Origin: Sulfurospirillum sp. SCADC
Lineage (GTDB): Bacteria; Campylobacterota; Campylobacteria; Campylobacterales; Sulfurospirillaceae
Reading direction: 5' to 3'
NCBI RefSeq assembly: GCF_000743525.1
Contig: NZ_JQGK01000004.1
Span: forward strand, 106,298 to 170,297
DNA length: 64,000 nt
The notes under the pieces were generated by a model that saw only the letters and a program-made list of their open reading frames with translations, ran no database searches and was not told where the DNA came from. Below are positions 1 through 9,307 of the stretch, piece by piece (the first letter of the stretch is position 1; each line of letters begins with the position of its first letter). The position numbers were made by a program, and so were the translations under genes.

Positions 1-438
1 TTTTTTACCTTGTGGGGCTAAACGATACGCTAGTGAAGCGGTTATCGACCAAAAGATAGCATGCGAAAGGGCGATGCCAATGCGCGAAATCATCAAAACC
101 CAAAAACTCCACGCGAGCATGGAGAGAATATGACTGGCAATAAAAAAAGAGAATAAAAGCAGAAGCAGTTTTTTGCGCTCCATATCTTTGGTAAGCAGCA
201 TCAACGGTAACGATGTTGTGGCTACGACCCACGCATAAACGGTCATCATCAGTCCAGCGTGTGCTTCGCTAATGTTAAAATCACTCGCGATGTCCGTGAG
301 GAGGCTAATGGGAGCAAATTCGGTGGTGTTAAAAATAAACGCTGAAATGGTGAGACAAACGACGGGAAACCAAGGTCTCCATAAGCGTAAAAGCGAAGCA
401 AACATAGTCAAAAAGCCTTGTGGTAAATGAGCGGTCAT
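1..438 (-). CDS. sotB: Sugar efflux MFS transporter, SotB/YdeA family (N-terminal part, cut by window edge)
   Basis: The minus strand is open from the ATG at 438 to the window edge (146 codons). The translation closely follows the start of E. coli SotB as I recall it: an early helix with [12 protein letters not shown], then [16 protein letters not shown], the loop MERKKLL, and [16 protein letters not shown]. These are the first four or so membrane helices of a 12-helix major facilitator exporter of sugars or arabinose-like compounds in the inner membrane. A second ATG eleven codons in could be the true start. The gene is divergent from the ychJ-like gene. Only the N-terminal third is in view, so completeness cannot be judged. 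The family assignment is strong; the substrate is inferred. Confidence 0.85.
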   Translation of the reverse strand, partial: MTAHLPQGFLTMFASLLRLWRPWFPVVCLTISAFIFNTTEFAPISLLTDIASDFNISEAHAGLMMTVYAWVVATTSLPLMLLTKDMERKKLLLLLFSFFIASHILSMLAWSFWVLMISRIGIALSHAIFWSITASLAYRLAPQGKK

Positions 439-542
439 TGTAGCCAAACTAGGGAAAAACCTCGTTGAAACGCTCGTTTGAGAGCGGGGATTTAACGAAA
501 AATTTGTATAATAATCGCTTACATGTAACCAAAAGAGGACGA

Positions 543-944
543 ATGAAAGAAGAAAATCTCTGCCCTTGTGATAGTGGAAAAACCTATGCAACGTGTTGTG
601 AACGGTACCATAAACATCATAATGCTCCAACGGCTGAGGCACTCATGCGTTCACGTTACGCTGCGTTTGTCTTTGGATTGGTGGACTATCTGGTTGAAAC
701 CACGCATCCAAGCCATCGCACAAAGCATTTGAGAGAAGAAATTGCCTTTACATGTAAAGCGTTGGCATGGACAGATTTGAGTGTTTTAGAGTGTTGGCAA
801 GGGGGAGAAAACGATAAAGTAGGTAAAGTCTCGTTTCGTGCTTCGTTTGTGCAAAATGATGCGAAAGGTTTGCATGAAGAGCATTCACGCTTTAAGCGAT
901 TTGGCAAAGCGTGGATGTATGTCGATGGCGATGTGAAAGGGTAG
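543..944 (+). CDS. YchJ-like SEC-C motif protein (UPF0225)
   Basis: This is a 133-residue protein opening with a zinc-binding SEC-C type motif, [13 protein letters not shown], within the first 20 residues, followed by the UPF0225/YchJ signature around [10 protein letters not shown] and a C-terminal NTF2-like half. The ATG at 543 was preferred to an upstream in-frame ATG at 465 because it follows an AGAGGA ribosome site and puts the SEC-C motif at the N-terminus, as in the family. A copy of TTACATGTAA (519-528) sits just before the ribosome site, and a second copy (747-758) lies in the coding frame as Phe-Thr-Cys-Lys. The biochemical role of YchJ proteins is not settled. The CRP/FNR gene begins two bases after the stop, so the two are probably co-transcribed. 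Confidence 0.85.
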   Translation: MKEENLCPCDSGKTYATCCERYHKHHNAPTAEALMRSRYAAFVFGLVDYLVETTHPSHRTKHLREEIAFTCKALAWTDLSVLECWQGGENDKVGKVSFRASFVQNDAKGLHEEHSRFKRFGKAWMYVDGDVKG

Positions 945-946
945 TC

Positions 947-1603
947 ATGTACGCACTGGAAGTGATTCAGCAAGAACTCAAAGAGGACATCGAGCATTTT
1001 GGGCGCGTGGTGTACGTCAAAAAAGGCGAAATCCTGATGCGCCCCGAAGAGTGCATGGAGCACTTTTTTGTCATCTTGGAAGGACGTGTCAAAATTTCAC
1101 AGATCAATTTTGAGAATGGCAAAGAGCAGATACTCTATCTTTTATCGAAAGGCGATATGTACGACATCATTACCCTTTTGGATGCCAAAGTGCATGAGAA
1201 TGTGGCGATGGCGCTCGATGATGTGAAACTCCTTGTCTTTCCCATCGAGCTGTTTCGCGAGTGGATCGAGACCAAACCTTCGTTTAACAAACTCTTTTTG
1301 CCTTATGTTGCGAAACAACTGCGCGATGTGGAAACCTTGGCAAGCGATCTTTCGTTGTATGATACGACAACGCGTTTGGTAAAATTGATCGCTAAAAATA
1401 TCGAAAAACAAGGCGATAAGCAGACGCTTAAACTCATTAATAACCTCTCGCATGAAGAGCTCGCAAGCCTTGTGGGGACAGTGCGCAAAGTGCTTAACCG
1501 TAATTTACAATCCTTAAAAAAGCAAGGGCTGATTGATGTGAAACGCAAAGAGATTTTCATCAAAGACTCCCAAAACCTACTCGAACACCTTCCTGAAGAA
1601 TAA
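947..1603 (+). CDS. CRP/FNR-family transcriptional regulator
   Basis: The protein has 218 residues: an N-terminal cyclic-nucleotide-binding type beta barrel (roughly 15-120), a dimerisation helix, and a C-terminal winged helix containing LSHEELASLVGTVRKVLNRNL, the CRP/FNR recognition helix region. Only one cysteine (ECMEH) is seen in the N-terminal half, so it cannot bind an FNR-type iron-sulfur cluster; it resembles the cluster-less regulators of this phylum such as NssR or CRP-like proteins. I chose ATG 947 over an upstream in-frame ATG at 911 because 911 lies inside ychJ. It could bind the FNR-type box upstream of hcp (53103-53116), but that link is inference. The ligand is unknown. Confidence 0.88.
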   Translation: MYALEVIQQELKEDIEHFGRVVYVKKGEILMRPEECMEHFFVILEGRVKISQINFENGKEQILYLLSKGDMYDIITLLDAKVHENVAMALDDVKLLVFPIELFREWIETKPSFNKLFLPYVAKQLRDVETLASDLSLYDTTTRLVKLIAKNIEKQGDKQTLKLINNLSHEELASLVGTVRKVLNRNLQSLKKQGLIDVKRKEIFIKDSQNLLEHLPEE

Positions 1604-1623
1604 ACGTCATACAATCACATTCT

Positions 1624-1691
1624 GCCTCGCAAGAGGCAAGCTTTAGCGCCACAGCGGCTTAGCGTAGGCTTTTGGGCTTTGCCTAAAAGCC
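1624..1691 (+). repeat. Dispersed double-hairpin element, copy 1
   Basis: Downstream of the CRP/FNR gene lies a short hairpin (GCCTC 1624-1628 with GAGGC 1633-1637), then AAGCTTTAG, then a longer hairpin with 11-base arms (1667-1677 and 1681-1691) around a TTT loop and one G-T wobble. Related copies occur at 29801-29864 (plus) and 43969-44035 (minus), each just after a gene on the same strand. A terminator or 3'-end RNA element is the simplest reading. Confidence 0.7.
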
Positions 1692-1780
1692 GTGATTAAA
1701 AATGGTTTTTGTGCTACTTAAGTGGCAGACATTTATTTTTACATGTATTAAACTTCTCTCAAAAAAATAAGGAGTTTACC

Positions 1781-2209
1781 ATGTTAGTCACACGATTTAA
1801 TCCGTTTAGAGAACTCAAAGAGTTGGAGAGTCGCTTGTTTAACTACAATCTTGAACAAGCAGATGAGAGTGGCATCTCCGCGTTTCGTCCAACGGTGAGT
1901 ACGCGTGAAGGTGAATTTGCGTACCACATTGAAGTCGATCTTCCAGGGATCAAAAAAGAGGACATTCACATTGATCTCAAGGAAAATCAGATCATCATCT
2001 CAGGCGAGCGAAGTTTTAAAGAAGAGCGTGCGGAAAAAGACTACTACAAAGTCGAGAGCAGTTACGGCAAGTTCCAACGAAGCTTCGCGCTGCCTGAGAA
2101 CGTAGATGTGGAAAACATTGAGGCGAGCAGCGAAAACGGTGTGCTCGAAGTCGTGCTTCCTAAACTCAAAGTTGAAAAAAGCGAAGTGAAAAAAATCGCC
2201 GTCAAATAG
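1781..2209 (+). CDS. Small heat-shock protein, Hsp20/alpha-crystallin family
   Basis: The 142-residue protein starts at ATG 1781 behind an AAGGAG site; an in-frame ATG at 1709 would add 24 residues of non-conserved sequence. Its alpha-crystallin domain runs from about residue 35 to the end and contains VDLPGIKKEDI, the beta strands typical of the fold, and the C-terminal signature ENGVLEVVLPK, followed by a lysine-rich tail. It is an ATP-independent holdase chaperone in the cytoplasm. It has its own intergenic region, with double-hairpin element copy 1 upstream. A TTACATGTAA copy begins one base after its stop codon. Confidence 0.93.
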   Translation: MLVTRFNPFRELKELESRLFNYNLEQADESGISAFRPTVSTREGEFAYHIEVDLPGIKKEDIHIDLKENQIIISGERSFKEERAEKDYYKVESSYGKFQRSFALPENVDVENIEASSENGVLEVVLPKLKVEKSEVKKIAVK

Positions 2210-2308
2210 TTTACATGTAAGGAGTGCAAAGCTCCTTACCTCTTCTTCATTCTCCTCTAATCCCAAATGTGTTAGCATACTTACGATCTTTTACATGTAA
2301 GGATTTTA

Positions 2309-3127
2309 ATGCTTTTTTGGAATAACATTTACAGCCAATTTGACCCTGTTGCTTTTAAATTAGGACCCGTTGCCGTGCATTGGTATGGGCTTATGTATAT
2401 GCTTGCCCTTCTTGGCGCGCTTTACGCCGCGAAGTGGTTTGTCAAGCGTGATAATCTCGGCTTTACTAATCAAGTCTTAGAGAGCTATTTTATTTGGATC
2501 GAAATCGGCATCGTTTTGGGTGCGCGCATTGGGTATATTCTGTTTTACGATCCGCATGTGGATTATTATTTAAGCCATCCATGGCAGATGTTTAACCCTT
2601 TTATGGATGGAACGTTTGTGGGCATTCGGGGCATGAGCTATCATGGTGCGATTGTCGGATTTTTCCTAGGAACGTGGTTTTTTTACCTCAAACACACGAT
2701 CAACGTCTGGAGACTTTTGGATGTGGTAGCGCTCAGTGTGCCGGTGGGGTATGTTTTTGGTCGTATCGGAAACTTTTTAAATCAAGAGCTCTTTGGTCGT
2801 CCCACCGACGTGCCATGGGGTATTTACGTCGATGGTGTACTGCGTCACCCTTCGCAACTCTACGAAGCACTCCTTGAAGGCTTAGCGGTCTTTCTCCTGC
2901 TGTATATCTATCGAAACTTCAAAAAATACGATGGTGAGCTCATCGCTCTGTACGGGCTTTTCTACTCCATTGGTCGCTTTGTGGCGGAATTTTGGAGAGA
3001 ACCCGACTTCCAAATTGGCTTTGTCTATGGCGATTGGATGAGCAAAGGACAAGCGCTCTCAATTCTGATGGCAATTGCCTCTGTTGTATTATATATGCTT
3101 ATTATCAAACAGGGGAGAAGAGGGTAA
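2309..3127 (+). CDS. lgt: Prolipoprotein diacylglyceryl transferase
   Basis: This 272-residue inner-membrane enzyme moves a diacylglyceryl group from phosphatidylglycerol to the lipobox cysteine of prelipoproteins. Visible hallmarks are the early HWYGLMYMLA, the helix start GARIGYILFY, the loop RGMSYHGAIVG, and the Lgt signature GRIGNFLNQELFGRP at about 151-165, with hydrophobic helices throughout. Length is normal for the family. The ribosome site TAAGGA overlaps the last bases of a TTACATGTAA copy (2291-2300), so that palindrome lies in the translation initiation region. A promoter may lie between 2221 and 2290. Confidence 0.95.
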   Translation: MLFWNNIYSQFDPVAFKLGPVAVHWYGLMYMLALLGALYAAKWFVKRDNLGFTNQVLESYFIWIEIGIVLGARIGYILFYDPHVDYYLSHPWQMFNPFMDGTFVGIRGMSYHGAIVGFFLGTWFFYLKHTINVWRLLDVVALSVPVGYVFGRIGNFLNQELFGRPTDVPWGIYVDGVLRHPSQLYEALLEGLAVFLLLYIYRNFKKYDGELIALYGLFYSIGRFVAEFWREPDFQIGFVYGDWMSKGQALSILMAIASVVLYMLIIKQGRRG

Positions 3128-3157
3128 AAAATCCCTTTTAAATCCCCTTTCGTGTAT

Positions 3158-3163
3158 TATAAT
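3158..3163 (+). promoter_or_regulatory. Possible -10 box for the frdCAB operon
   Basis: TATAAT lies 155 bases before frdC in a 190-base gap that has no other gene. No convincing -35 is seen, which is usual for sigma-70 promoters in this phylum. The long untranslated leader would carry the CRP-like box at 3263-3278. Confidence 0.4.
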
Positions 3164-3262
3164 TTCGATCAGTATGTACACAATAGCATAATCGTAATGC
3201 TTCAAAATGAACTAAAAATGCTTTGGAAATAGGGTTTTTAAATGAGATTAAGTATTTATGAA

Positions 3263-3278
3263 TGTGTTATCGTGCACA
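3263..3278. promoter_or_regulatory. CRP-like inverted repeat upstream of frdC
   Basis: The sequence TGTG, eight bases, CACA matches the outer half-sites of a CRP-type operator. It lies 40 bases before the frdC start. A CRP/FNR-family regulator is encoded at 947-1603. One such site can arise by chance, so this is only a candidate. Confidence 0.25.
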
Positions 3279-3317
3279 TTGATGAGTGTTTATAAAACTT
3301 CACAAAAAGGATAAGAT

Positions 3318-4100
3318 GTGAGTGACCTACTTGAAGGTTTTCTAGGTACGAGCGTTGAGGGAAAAAAGAGTAGAGTTCCAGCCAAACTTGATTATATTCA
3401 AAGTGCGACAGGACTCTTCTTAGGTTTGTTTATGTGGGGACATATGTTCTTTGTATCAACAATTTTGATCAGCAAAGACTTTATGTACACCGTAACCAAA
3501 ATGTTTGAAGGCAGTCTGTTCTTAAGCGAACCACAGCCTTGGATCGTTTCAGGAATCGTATTGTTTGTGTTTGCTGTCTTTATTGTACATGCAATGCTCG
3601 GTATGCGAAAATTGCCTATTAATTTTAGACAGTATCAAGCCTACAAAACACACATGGGCATGATGAAACACGATGATACGACAATGTGGTTTACACAAGC
3701 GTTCACCGGTTTTGCAATGTTCTTCTTGGGTTCTGCACACCTCTTTACGATGGCGGTTAAAGCAGATGAAATTGGACCATACGGTTCAGCCGATAGAATG
3801 TACAGCGACTTTATGTGGCCATTTTATCTTCTTCTTCTTCTAGCCGTTGAGTTCCACGGTGGTATTGGTCTTTACCGTCTCTGTGTTAAATGGGGTTGGT
3901 TTGAAGGCGAAAACGCTAAAGAATCTCGTAAAAACCTCAAAAAAGTGAAATGGGCTGTTACCGTCTTTTTCTTGGCACTTGGTCTTTTAACACTGGCTGC
4001 GTATGTCAAAATTGGCTACGAGCACAGAGATAATGCAGGTGAAGCGTATAAACCAACGGCACAAGTAGAAGCAAGATATGATGTGAAGGTTAGGGCGTAA
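3318..4100 (+). CDS. frdC: Fumarate reductase cytochrome b subunit
   Basis: The 260-residue protein is close in length to the dihaem subunit of the Wolinella succinogenes quinol:fumarate reductase. Five hydrophobic segments are visible, with histidines in helices suited to binding two haem b groups (for example [26 protein letters not shown]). It takes electrons from menaquinol and passes them to FrdB. The start is GTG at 3318, after an AAGGATAAG site; the ATG two bases earlier is followed directly by TGA and cannot be used. It is the first gene of frdCAB, with frdA two bases after its stop. No TTACATGTAA copy occurs anywhere in this operon. Confidence 0.95.
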   Translation: MSDLLEGFLGTSVEGKKSRVPAKLDYIQSATGLFLGLFMWGHMFFVSTILISKDFMYTVTKMFEGSLFLSEPQPWIVSGIVLFVFAVFIVHAMLGMRKLPINFRQYQAYKTHMGMMKHDDTTMWFTQAFTGFAMFFLGSAHLFTMAVKADEIGPYGSADRMYSDFMWPFYLLLLLAVEFHGGIGLYRLCVKWGWFEGENAKESRKNLKKVKWAVTVFFLALGLLTLAAYVKIGYEHRDNAGEAYKPTAQVEARYDVKVRA

Positions 4101-4102
4101 AA

Positions 4103-6088
4103 ATGAACGTAAAATATTGTGATGCACTGGTAATCGGTGGTGGTTTAGCAGGTCTTAGAGCGGCGGTTGCGACGCAATCTCGTGGTCTTAGTACAACAGT
4201 TTTAAGTCTTTGTCCGGTCAAGAGATCTCACTCTGCTGCGGCACAAGGTGGTATGCAAGCAAGTCTTGGTAACTCAAAAATGAGTCGTGGTGATAACGAA
4301 GATGTTCACTTTGCCGATACCGTAAAAGGTAGCGACTGGGGCTGTGACCAAGAAGTTGCACGTATGTTCGTTACCGTTGCTCCTAAAGCGATCCGTGAAT
4401 TAGCGGGCTGGGGCGTGCCTTGGACGAGAATTGCTAAAGGTAGCAGAGAAGCGATCATCAATGCTGAGCGAACAACCATTGTGGAAGACGATGAAGTCCA
4501 TGGTTACATTCACTCACGTGACTTTGGTGGTACGAAAAAATGGAGAACCTGTTATACAGCAGATGCAACAGGACATACCATGCTTTTTGGTGTTGCCAAT
4601 GAAGCACTTAAACATAACGTCAACATTGAAGATCGAAAAGAAGCGATTGCGTTGATTCATGAAAACAACCGTTGTTACGGTGCGATTGTAAGAGATCTTG
4701 TAACAGGTGAGCTTTGGGCTTACGTTGCTAAAGGAACACTCATCGCAACGGGGGGTTATGGAAGATTGTACAAACAAACAACCAATGCGGTTATTTGTGA
4801 TGGTATCGGTGCTGCGATTGCCCTTGAGACGGGTGTTGCGACACTGGGTAACATGGAAGCCGTACAATTCCACCCAACTCCAATCGTTCCTTCAGGTATC
4901 CTTTTAACTGAAGGTTGTAGAGGTGATGGTGGTCTTCTAAGAGACGTTGATGGACATCGTTTTATGCCTGACTATGAGCCAGAGAAAAAAGAACTAGCAA
5001 GTCGTGACGTTGTAAGTCGTCGTATGATGGAACACATCCGTAAAGGTAAAGGTGTTAAATCTCCGTATGGTGAGCATTTGTGGCTAGATATTTCGATTCT
5101 TGGTCGTGCACACATTGAGAGAAACCTAAGAGATGTGCAAGAAATTTGTCAAATCTTTAACGGTATTGACCCTGCGGATGAAGGTCCAAAAGGTTGGGCG
5201 CCCGTTCTTCCAATGCAACACTACTCAATGGGTGGTATCAGAACCAAACCAACGGGCGAGTCTCCTACCCTTTCAGGTCTCTTCTCTGCAGGTGAAGCGG
5301 CATGTTGGGATATGCACGGATTTAACCGTCTTGGCGGTAACTCAGTGAGCGAAACCGTTGTTGCAGGTATGATTGTGGGTGATTATTTTGCAGATTTTTG
5401 TTTATCCAATGAAGTGGATGTTAATACGGCAACGATTGAAAAAGCACTCAAAAAACAAAAAGATTTTATCGATCATCTGTTAACCAACAAAGGTAAATAC
5501 AACATCTTTGAAATCAAAAACAGAATGCGTGAAATTATGTGGGAAAAAGTTGCGATTTTCCGTGATGGCAAAGGTCTTGCTGAAGCGGTCAACGAGCTTG
5601 AAGAGCTGCTTAAAAAATCGCACGATGTTAACGTTAAATCGAAAACAACCTCTGCCAATCCAGAGCTTGAAGAGGCGTACCGAGTCCCTATGATGCTCAA
5701 ACTTGCTCTGTGTGTTGCGATGGGTGCGCGTGAGCGAACCGAGAGTCGTGGAGCGCATTACCGTGAAGACTTCTTGAAACGTGATGATGCAAACTGGTTG
5801 AAACGAACCCTTACCTCATGGAGCGAGGGTGCTACGCTTCCAACCGTGAGCTATGAAGATTTAGACATTATGAAGATGGAAATTCCACCAGCGTTCCGCG
5901 GATACGGTGCAAAAGGTATGATTATTGAAAATGAACTCAGCCTTAAACGCCAAGAAGAGGTAGACAAGATTCGTGAAGAGATGGAAGCTGCAGGCAAAGA
6001 CAGACATGCGATCCAAGATGCGCTGATGCCATTTACGCTTCAACCTTACTATAAAGCTAAAAATGAGAGATTTGGAGATGCACAATGA
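4103..6088 (+). CDS. frdA: Fumarate reductase flavoprotein subunit
   Basis: This 661-residue catalytic subunit reduces fumarate to succinate on the cytoplasmic face. It opens with a dinucleotide-binding GGGLAG at about 12-17 and carries [10 protein letters not shown], in which His43 is the expected site of covalent FAD attachment. Further hallmarks are the HPTPIVPSG segment, the active-site arginine-rich region [13 protein letters not shown], the capping-domain sequence [14 protein letters not shown], and [12 protein letters not shown] near the FAD. The length matches the epsilonproteobacterial FrdA type. It overlaps frdB by four bases (ATGA), so translation of the two is probably coupled. 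Confidence 0.97.
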   Translation: MNVKYCDALVIGGGLAGLRAAVATQSRGLSTTVLSLCPVKRSHSAAAQGGMQASLGNSKMSRGDNEDVHFADTVKGSDWGCDQEVARMFVTVAPKAIRELAGWGVPWTRIAKGSREAIINAERTTIVEDDEVHGYIHSRDFGGTKKWRTCYTADATGHTMLFGVANEALKHNVNIEDRKEAIALIHENNRCYGAIVRDLVTGELWAYVAKGTLIATGGYGRLYKQTTNAVICDGIGAAIALETGVATLGNMEAVQFHPTPIVPSGILLTEGCRGDGGLLRDVDGHRFMPDYEPEKKELASRDVVSRRMMEHIRKGKGVKSPYGEHLWLDISILGRAHIERNLRDVQEICQIFNGIDPADEGPKGWAPVLPMQHYSMGGIRTKPTGESPTLSGLFSAGEAACWDMHGFNRLGGNSVSETVVAGMIVGDYFADFCLSNEVDVNTATIEKALKKQKDFIDHLLTNKGKYNIFEIKNRMREIMWEKVAIFRDGKGLAEAVNELEELLKKSHDVNVKSKTTSANPELEEAYRVPMMLKLALCVAMGARERTESRGAHYREDFLKRDDANWLKRTLTSWSEGATLPTVSYEDLDIMKMEIPPAFRGYGAKGMIIENELSLKRQEEVDKIREEMEAAGKDRHAIQDALMPFTLQPYYKAKNERFGDAQ

Positions 6089-6804
6089 GTAGAACGATTA
6101 CCATAAGGGCTATGAAATATAACCCACAATCAAAACTTTCTAAAGCACACTTTGCAGAGTACAAGCTAGAAGAGACTGATGGTATGACTCTGTTTATTGC
6201 GCTGACCAAAATTCGTGAGACAATGGACGCGGATCTTTCGTTTGACTTTGTATGCCGTGCAGGTATCTGCGGTAGTTGTGGCATGATGGTCAATGGTAAA
6301 CCCTCTTTGGCATGCCGTACATTGACAAAAAATTTCCCAGGTGGCGTGATTCAACTTATGCCAATGCCTGCATTTAAACTGATCAAAGATCTTTCGGTTG
6401 ATACTGGTAACTGGATGAACGATATGAGTAGACGTGTTGAGAGTTGGATTCACACGAACCACAAACCTGATATTGCTAAACTTGAAGCGCCGATGGAGCC
6501 AAAACTCGCGGATGAGACCTTTGAGCTTGATCGTTGTATTGAGTGCGGTATTTGTGTTGCAGCGTGCGGTACAAAACTCATGCGTCCAAACTTTATTGGT
6601 GCGGTTGGTTTGAACCGAGTGGCTCGTTTTGCTATGGATCCACACGATGAGAGAACCGATGAAGACTTCTATGAGCTTGTCGGTGATGATGATGGTGTTT
6701 TTGGATGTATGAGTCTCGTTGCGTGCGAAGACAACTGCCCAAAACACTTACCACTTCAATCAAAAATCGCTTATATGAGACGCAAACTCGTAGCGCTTAG
6801 ATAA
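6085..6804 (+). CDS. frdB: Fumarate reductase iron-sulfur subunit
   Basis: The 239-residue protein wires FrdC haems to the FrdA flavin through three clusters. The [2Fe-2S] ligands are in [10 protein letters not shown] with a fourth cysteine at about residue 77 (LACRTL). The C-terminal half holds [12 protein letters not shown] and [13 protein letters not shown] for the [4Fe-4S] and [3Fe-4S] clusters. The length is normal for the family. Its ATG overlaps the frdA stop. A strong hairpin follows the stop, ending the operon. Confidence 0.96.
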   Translation: MSRTITIRAMKYNPQSKLSKAHFAEYKLEETDGMTLFIALTKIRETMDADLSFDFVCRAGICGSCGMMVNGKPSLACRTLTKNFPGGVIQLMPMPAFKLIKDLSVDTGNWMNDMSRRVESWIHTNHKPDIAKLEAPMEPKLADETFELDRCIECGICVAACGTKLMRPNFIGAVGLNRVARFAMDPHDERTDEDFYELVGDDDGVFGCMSLVACEDNCPKHLPLQSKIAYMRRKLVALR

Positions 6805-6819
6805 ATTTGCCTTCTTTTA

Positions 6820-6847
6820 AAGGGATAAGACACTTGTCTTATCCCTT
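6820..6847 (+). terminator. Hairpin terminator of frdCAB
   Basis: A perfect 12-base stem, AAGGGATAAGAC with GTCTTATCCCTT, encloses the loop ACTT, 15 bases after the frdB stop. The downstream T-tract is weak, so termination efficiency is uncertain. Confidence 0.75.
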
Positions 6848-6902
6848 GCCTTAATCTTGACATTTAGTCTTACATTTTTGTTTCTATTATAAGAAATACT
6901 GA

Positions 6903-6908
6903 TATAAT
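6903..6908 (+). promoter_or_regulatory. Possible -10 box for the dynamin-like gene pair
   Basis: TATAAT lies 27 bases before the start codon at 6935, downstream of the frd terminator. There is no clear -35 box. Confidence 0.45.
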
Positions 6909-6934
6909 CAAAAAAACTTTAAAGATAGTATCTC

Positions 6935-9307
6935 ATGCATGTAATCAATGATTTTTTCTTACTTATTTGGAGTGAGAGGTTAAACCAGCAGGCTGTTTTT
7001 GACGAAAAACATAAACGAGAGCTTGATCAGATTCTCTCAACCGCTTTCGATCATTTTTGCGATAGCGCTGCTATCTTGCTTATCATCAGCCCTCACAATT
7101 GTGCCAACATGGCACGCCTTGAAGAACCTAAAACCGTTTTAAAAACCCTGTTTCAACACACAACCTTTAGCAAAGAAACAATTCAATACGCTCAAAGCCA
7201 ACTGCTCGGATATTTGATAGATCTAGGTAATGTCCAGATCAATCATGCCATTTTGAAACGCTTAGAGCTTTTAAAAAAAGAGGGGATTATCTCCTACGAT
7301 GCCTTGCGTTCTCTCAGCAGCATCCTCTCACTTATCGAAGAGAAAAAGATCGAAGTCACGGCTTTACATGTAAAGCATGCAACACCCCAAGAAAACTACT
7401 ACAAAACAGCACTCTATAGGCTTTTTGTTGCCATTGAAAACCTTAGACAGGTGATTGAACTTCCTCGTCTTCAAGAGCGCTTACATGGTATCCCCGAACG
7501 CCTTGAAAATCAACGCTTTTCCATCGGTATCACGGGCGTTATGAACGCAGGAAAATCCACGATGCTCAACGCGCTTTTGGGGCAAGAGGTTCTAGGAACG
7601 TCCGTTGTTCCCGAAACCGCCAATCTCACATTGATCAAATACGCCAAAGAGCCTTACGCTGTTGTAAACTTTTGGAATGCCAAAGAGTGGAACACCATCG
7701 AAGAGGGTGCGAAAAGCCTTAAGAGTTTGGAAGCGTTTGTAAAAGAAAGTAGGGCGCATTTTGGTGAAACGTTTAACACCCTCATCACTTCCAAAGGCGA
7801 GAGTGCGTCCATCCCCGTGGAAAGCTTAGCGCTGTATACCTCCGCCAAACACTCCGATAAAAAATGCAATCTTGTCAAAAGCGTGGAACTCTACACCGAT
7901 CTGAAGTTTGTTCAAGATGGCGTCCAAATCGTCGATACTCCAGGACTCGATGATCCTGTGGTACAACGTGAAGAGATCACGCTGGAATACCTCAGTGAAT
8001 GCGATTTGATGATTCATCTTATGAACGCGGCGCAAGCGGCAACGCAAAAAGATATTGACTTTATCATCGACGCGCTGTTGTACCGTAACGTGGCGCAGTT
8101 GCTCATCGTCATTACGCGCATTGACGCGATTGCCGAAAAAGAGTTGCAAGAGGTTATCGACTACACCAAACGCAGCATCGAAGCGCGTTTGAAAGAGCAA
8201 AACAGGGGTGCAAAACTCGATGAAGTGATCGCCAAGATCGTCTTTATTCCGATTGCGGGAAAACTGGCGTTGATGCACAAATTAGCTCAAGGCGAAGAAG
8301 CGCTTGCCCTTGGTTATGATATGGAGCGCACGGGTTTACCACTGGTGGAGGCGTATCTTGAAGAGGTGCTTTTTGGAAGCAACAGTCAAAAAGCCAATCT
8401 GATCATCTCCTCCAATCGTAAAGAGATCGAGTCACTCATCGTCGAATCGATGGCATCGTTTGAGCAAGAGCTGCACTACTTAAACATCTCGCACGAAGAG
8501 ATTGAGCAAGCTTACGCCAAACACCAAGACGAAAAAACAGTGATGGCAAGTTTCCTAGAGCAGATCAAAACCAGTGTGGCGCAAAGCAAAGAGGAGATGG
8601 AGCACTACTTTGGTACCCTTCAAAAATTTGCAAGCAACCAACTTGATAAACTGCAAAATGTTGTAAAACGACGTATTACCGATGATGTCAGTTATGAGTT
8701 TAGTAAAAACAAAAAAGCGCCCAAAGAGGAGCGCATTGGCTCGATGATCGAGACGGCGATGAAAGATGGTTTGGTCGATGTGGTGCGGGATTATCGCTAT
8801 GAATTTCAAAAAAAGATGCAAAGTGCTTTAGAGTACATGGATGCCCAATACGGCGAATTTAAAAGCGATACATCGGCACATCATTTTGATGCGAGAGCCT
8901 TTTGTGAAGAGCATTTGGGCTCACTTTTGATCTTTAAAAACAGCACGATTGTGATCTCTGGCGTCAATGATGCGATCAAAAAATACGGCAAAAATGATCT
9001 TAATATGCTTTCAACATCCCTTGATACGATTTTGGGAACCGAATTTTTACATGTCAAAGAGATGCTCGAAGCGAAATTGCACACCATCAATCATGAGCTA
9101 TTAAGCTCTTTTGTAAGCCTCTGCGAAGCACCAGCACGTCTGATCGAGGAGCGTTTTAGCACTGAAGAGGCGCTGTTAGAAAAAGCAATGCGTCAGATGA
9201 AAGATGCAACACTGAACCGTGAAGCGCGCATTTTAGAGATCGAAGAGAAAAAACGTGTGATGGGCATTGTTTTAAATGATTTACATGTAACTAAGGAGTC
9301 AAAATGA
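6935..9307 (+). CDS. Dynamin-like GTPase, first of a pair
   Basis: This 790-residue protein has a dynamin-family GTPase domain in its middle: the P-loop GVMNAGKSTMLNAL at about 200-213, switch region with a conserved threonine, DTPGLDDP (G3), and TRIDAI (G4). A long helical region rich in E, K and Q follows, suited to the stalk of a membrane-tethering dynamin. The N-terminal 190 residues are helical and not otherwise recognised. In C. jejuni, from memory, the dynamin-like pair Cj0411/Cj0412 also directly follows frdCAB, and the two proteins act together to bridge membranes. The gene overlaps the next by four bases. Three motif copies (7363, a near-match at about 9047, and 9281) lie in frame as Leu-His-Val. 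Confidence 0.9.
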   Translation: MHVINDFFLLIWSERLNQQAVFDEKHKRELDQILSTAFDHFCDSAAILLIISPHNCANMARLEEPKTVLKTLFQHTTFSKETIQYAQSQLLGYLIDLGNVQINHAILKRLELLKKEGIISYDALRSLSSILSLIEEKKIEVTALHVKHATPQENYYKTALYRLFVAIENLRQVIELPRLQERLHGIPERLENQRFSIGITGVMNAGKSTMLNALLGQEVLGTSVVPETANLTLIKYAKEPYAVVNFWNAKEWNTIEEGAKSLKSLEAFVKESRAHFGETFNTLITSKGESASIPVESLALYTSAKHSDKKCNLVKSVELYTDLKFVQDGVQIVDTPGLDDPVVQREEITLEYLSECDLMIHLMNAAQAATQKDIDFIIDALLYRNVAQLLIVITRIDAIAEKELQEVIDYTKRSIEARLKEQNRGAKLDEVIAKIVFIPIAGKLALMHKLAQGEEALALGYDMERTGLPLVEAYLEEVLFGSNSQKANLIISSNRKEIESLIVESMASFEQELHYLNISHEEIEQAYAKHQDEKTVMASFLEQIKTSVAQSKEEMEHYFGTLQKFASNQLDKLQNVVKRRITDDVSYEFSKNKKAPKEERIGSMIETAMKDGLVDVVRDYRYEFQKKMQSALEYMDAQYGEFKSDTSAHHFDARAFCEEHLGSLLIFKNSTIVISGVNDAIKKYGKNDLNMLSTSLDTILGTEFLHVKEMLEAKLHTINHELLSSFVSLCEAPARLIEERFSTEEALLEKAMRQMKDATLNREARILEIEEKKRVMGIVLNDLHVTKESK

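Noticed and set aside
465..542. N-terminal extension of the YchJ-like protein from an upstream ATG
   Set aside because: No ribosome site, overlaps the upstream palindrome, and the SEC-C motif would be far from the N-terminus.
686..1063. Minus-strand frame of 125 codons over the ychJ-CRP region
   Set aside because: It is a shadow of two well-supported plus-strand genes.
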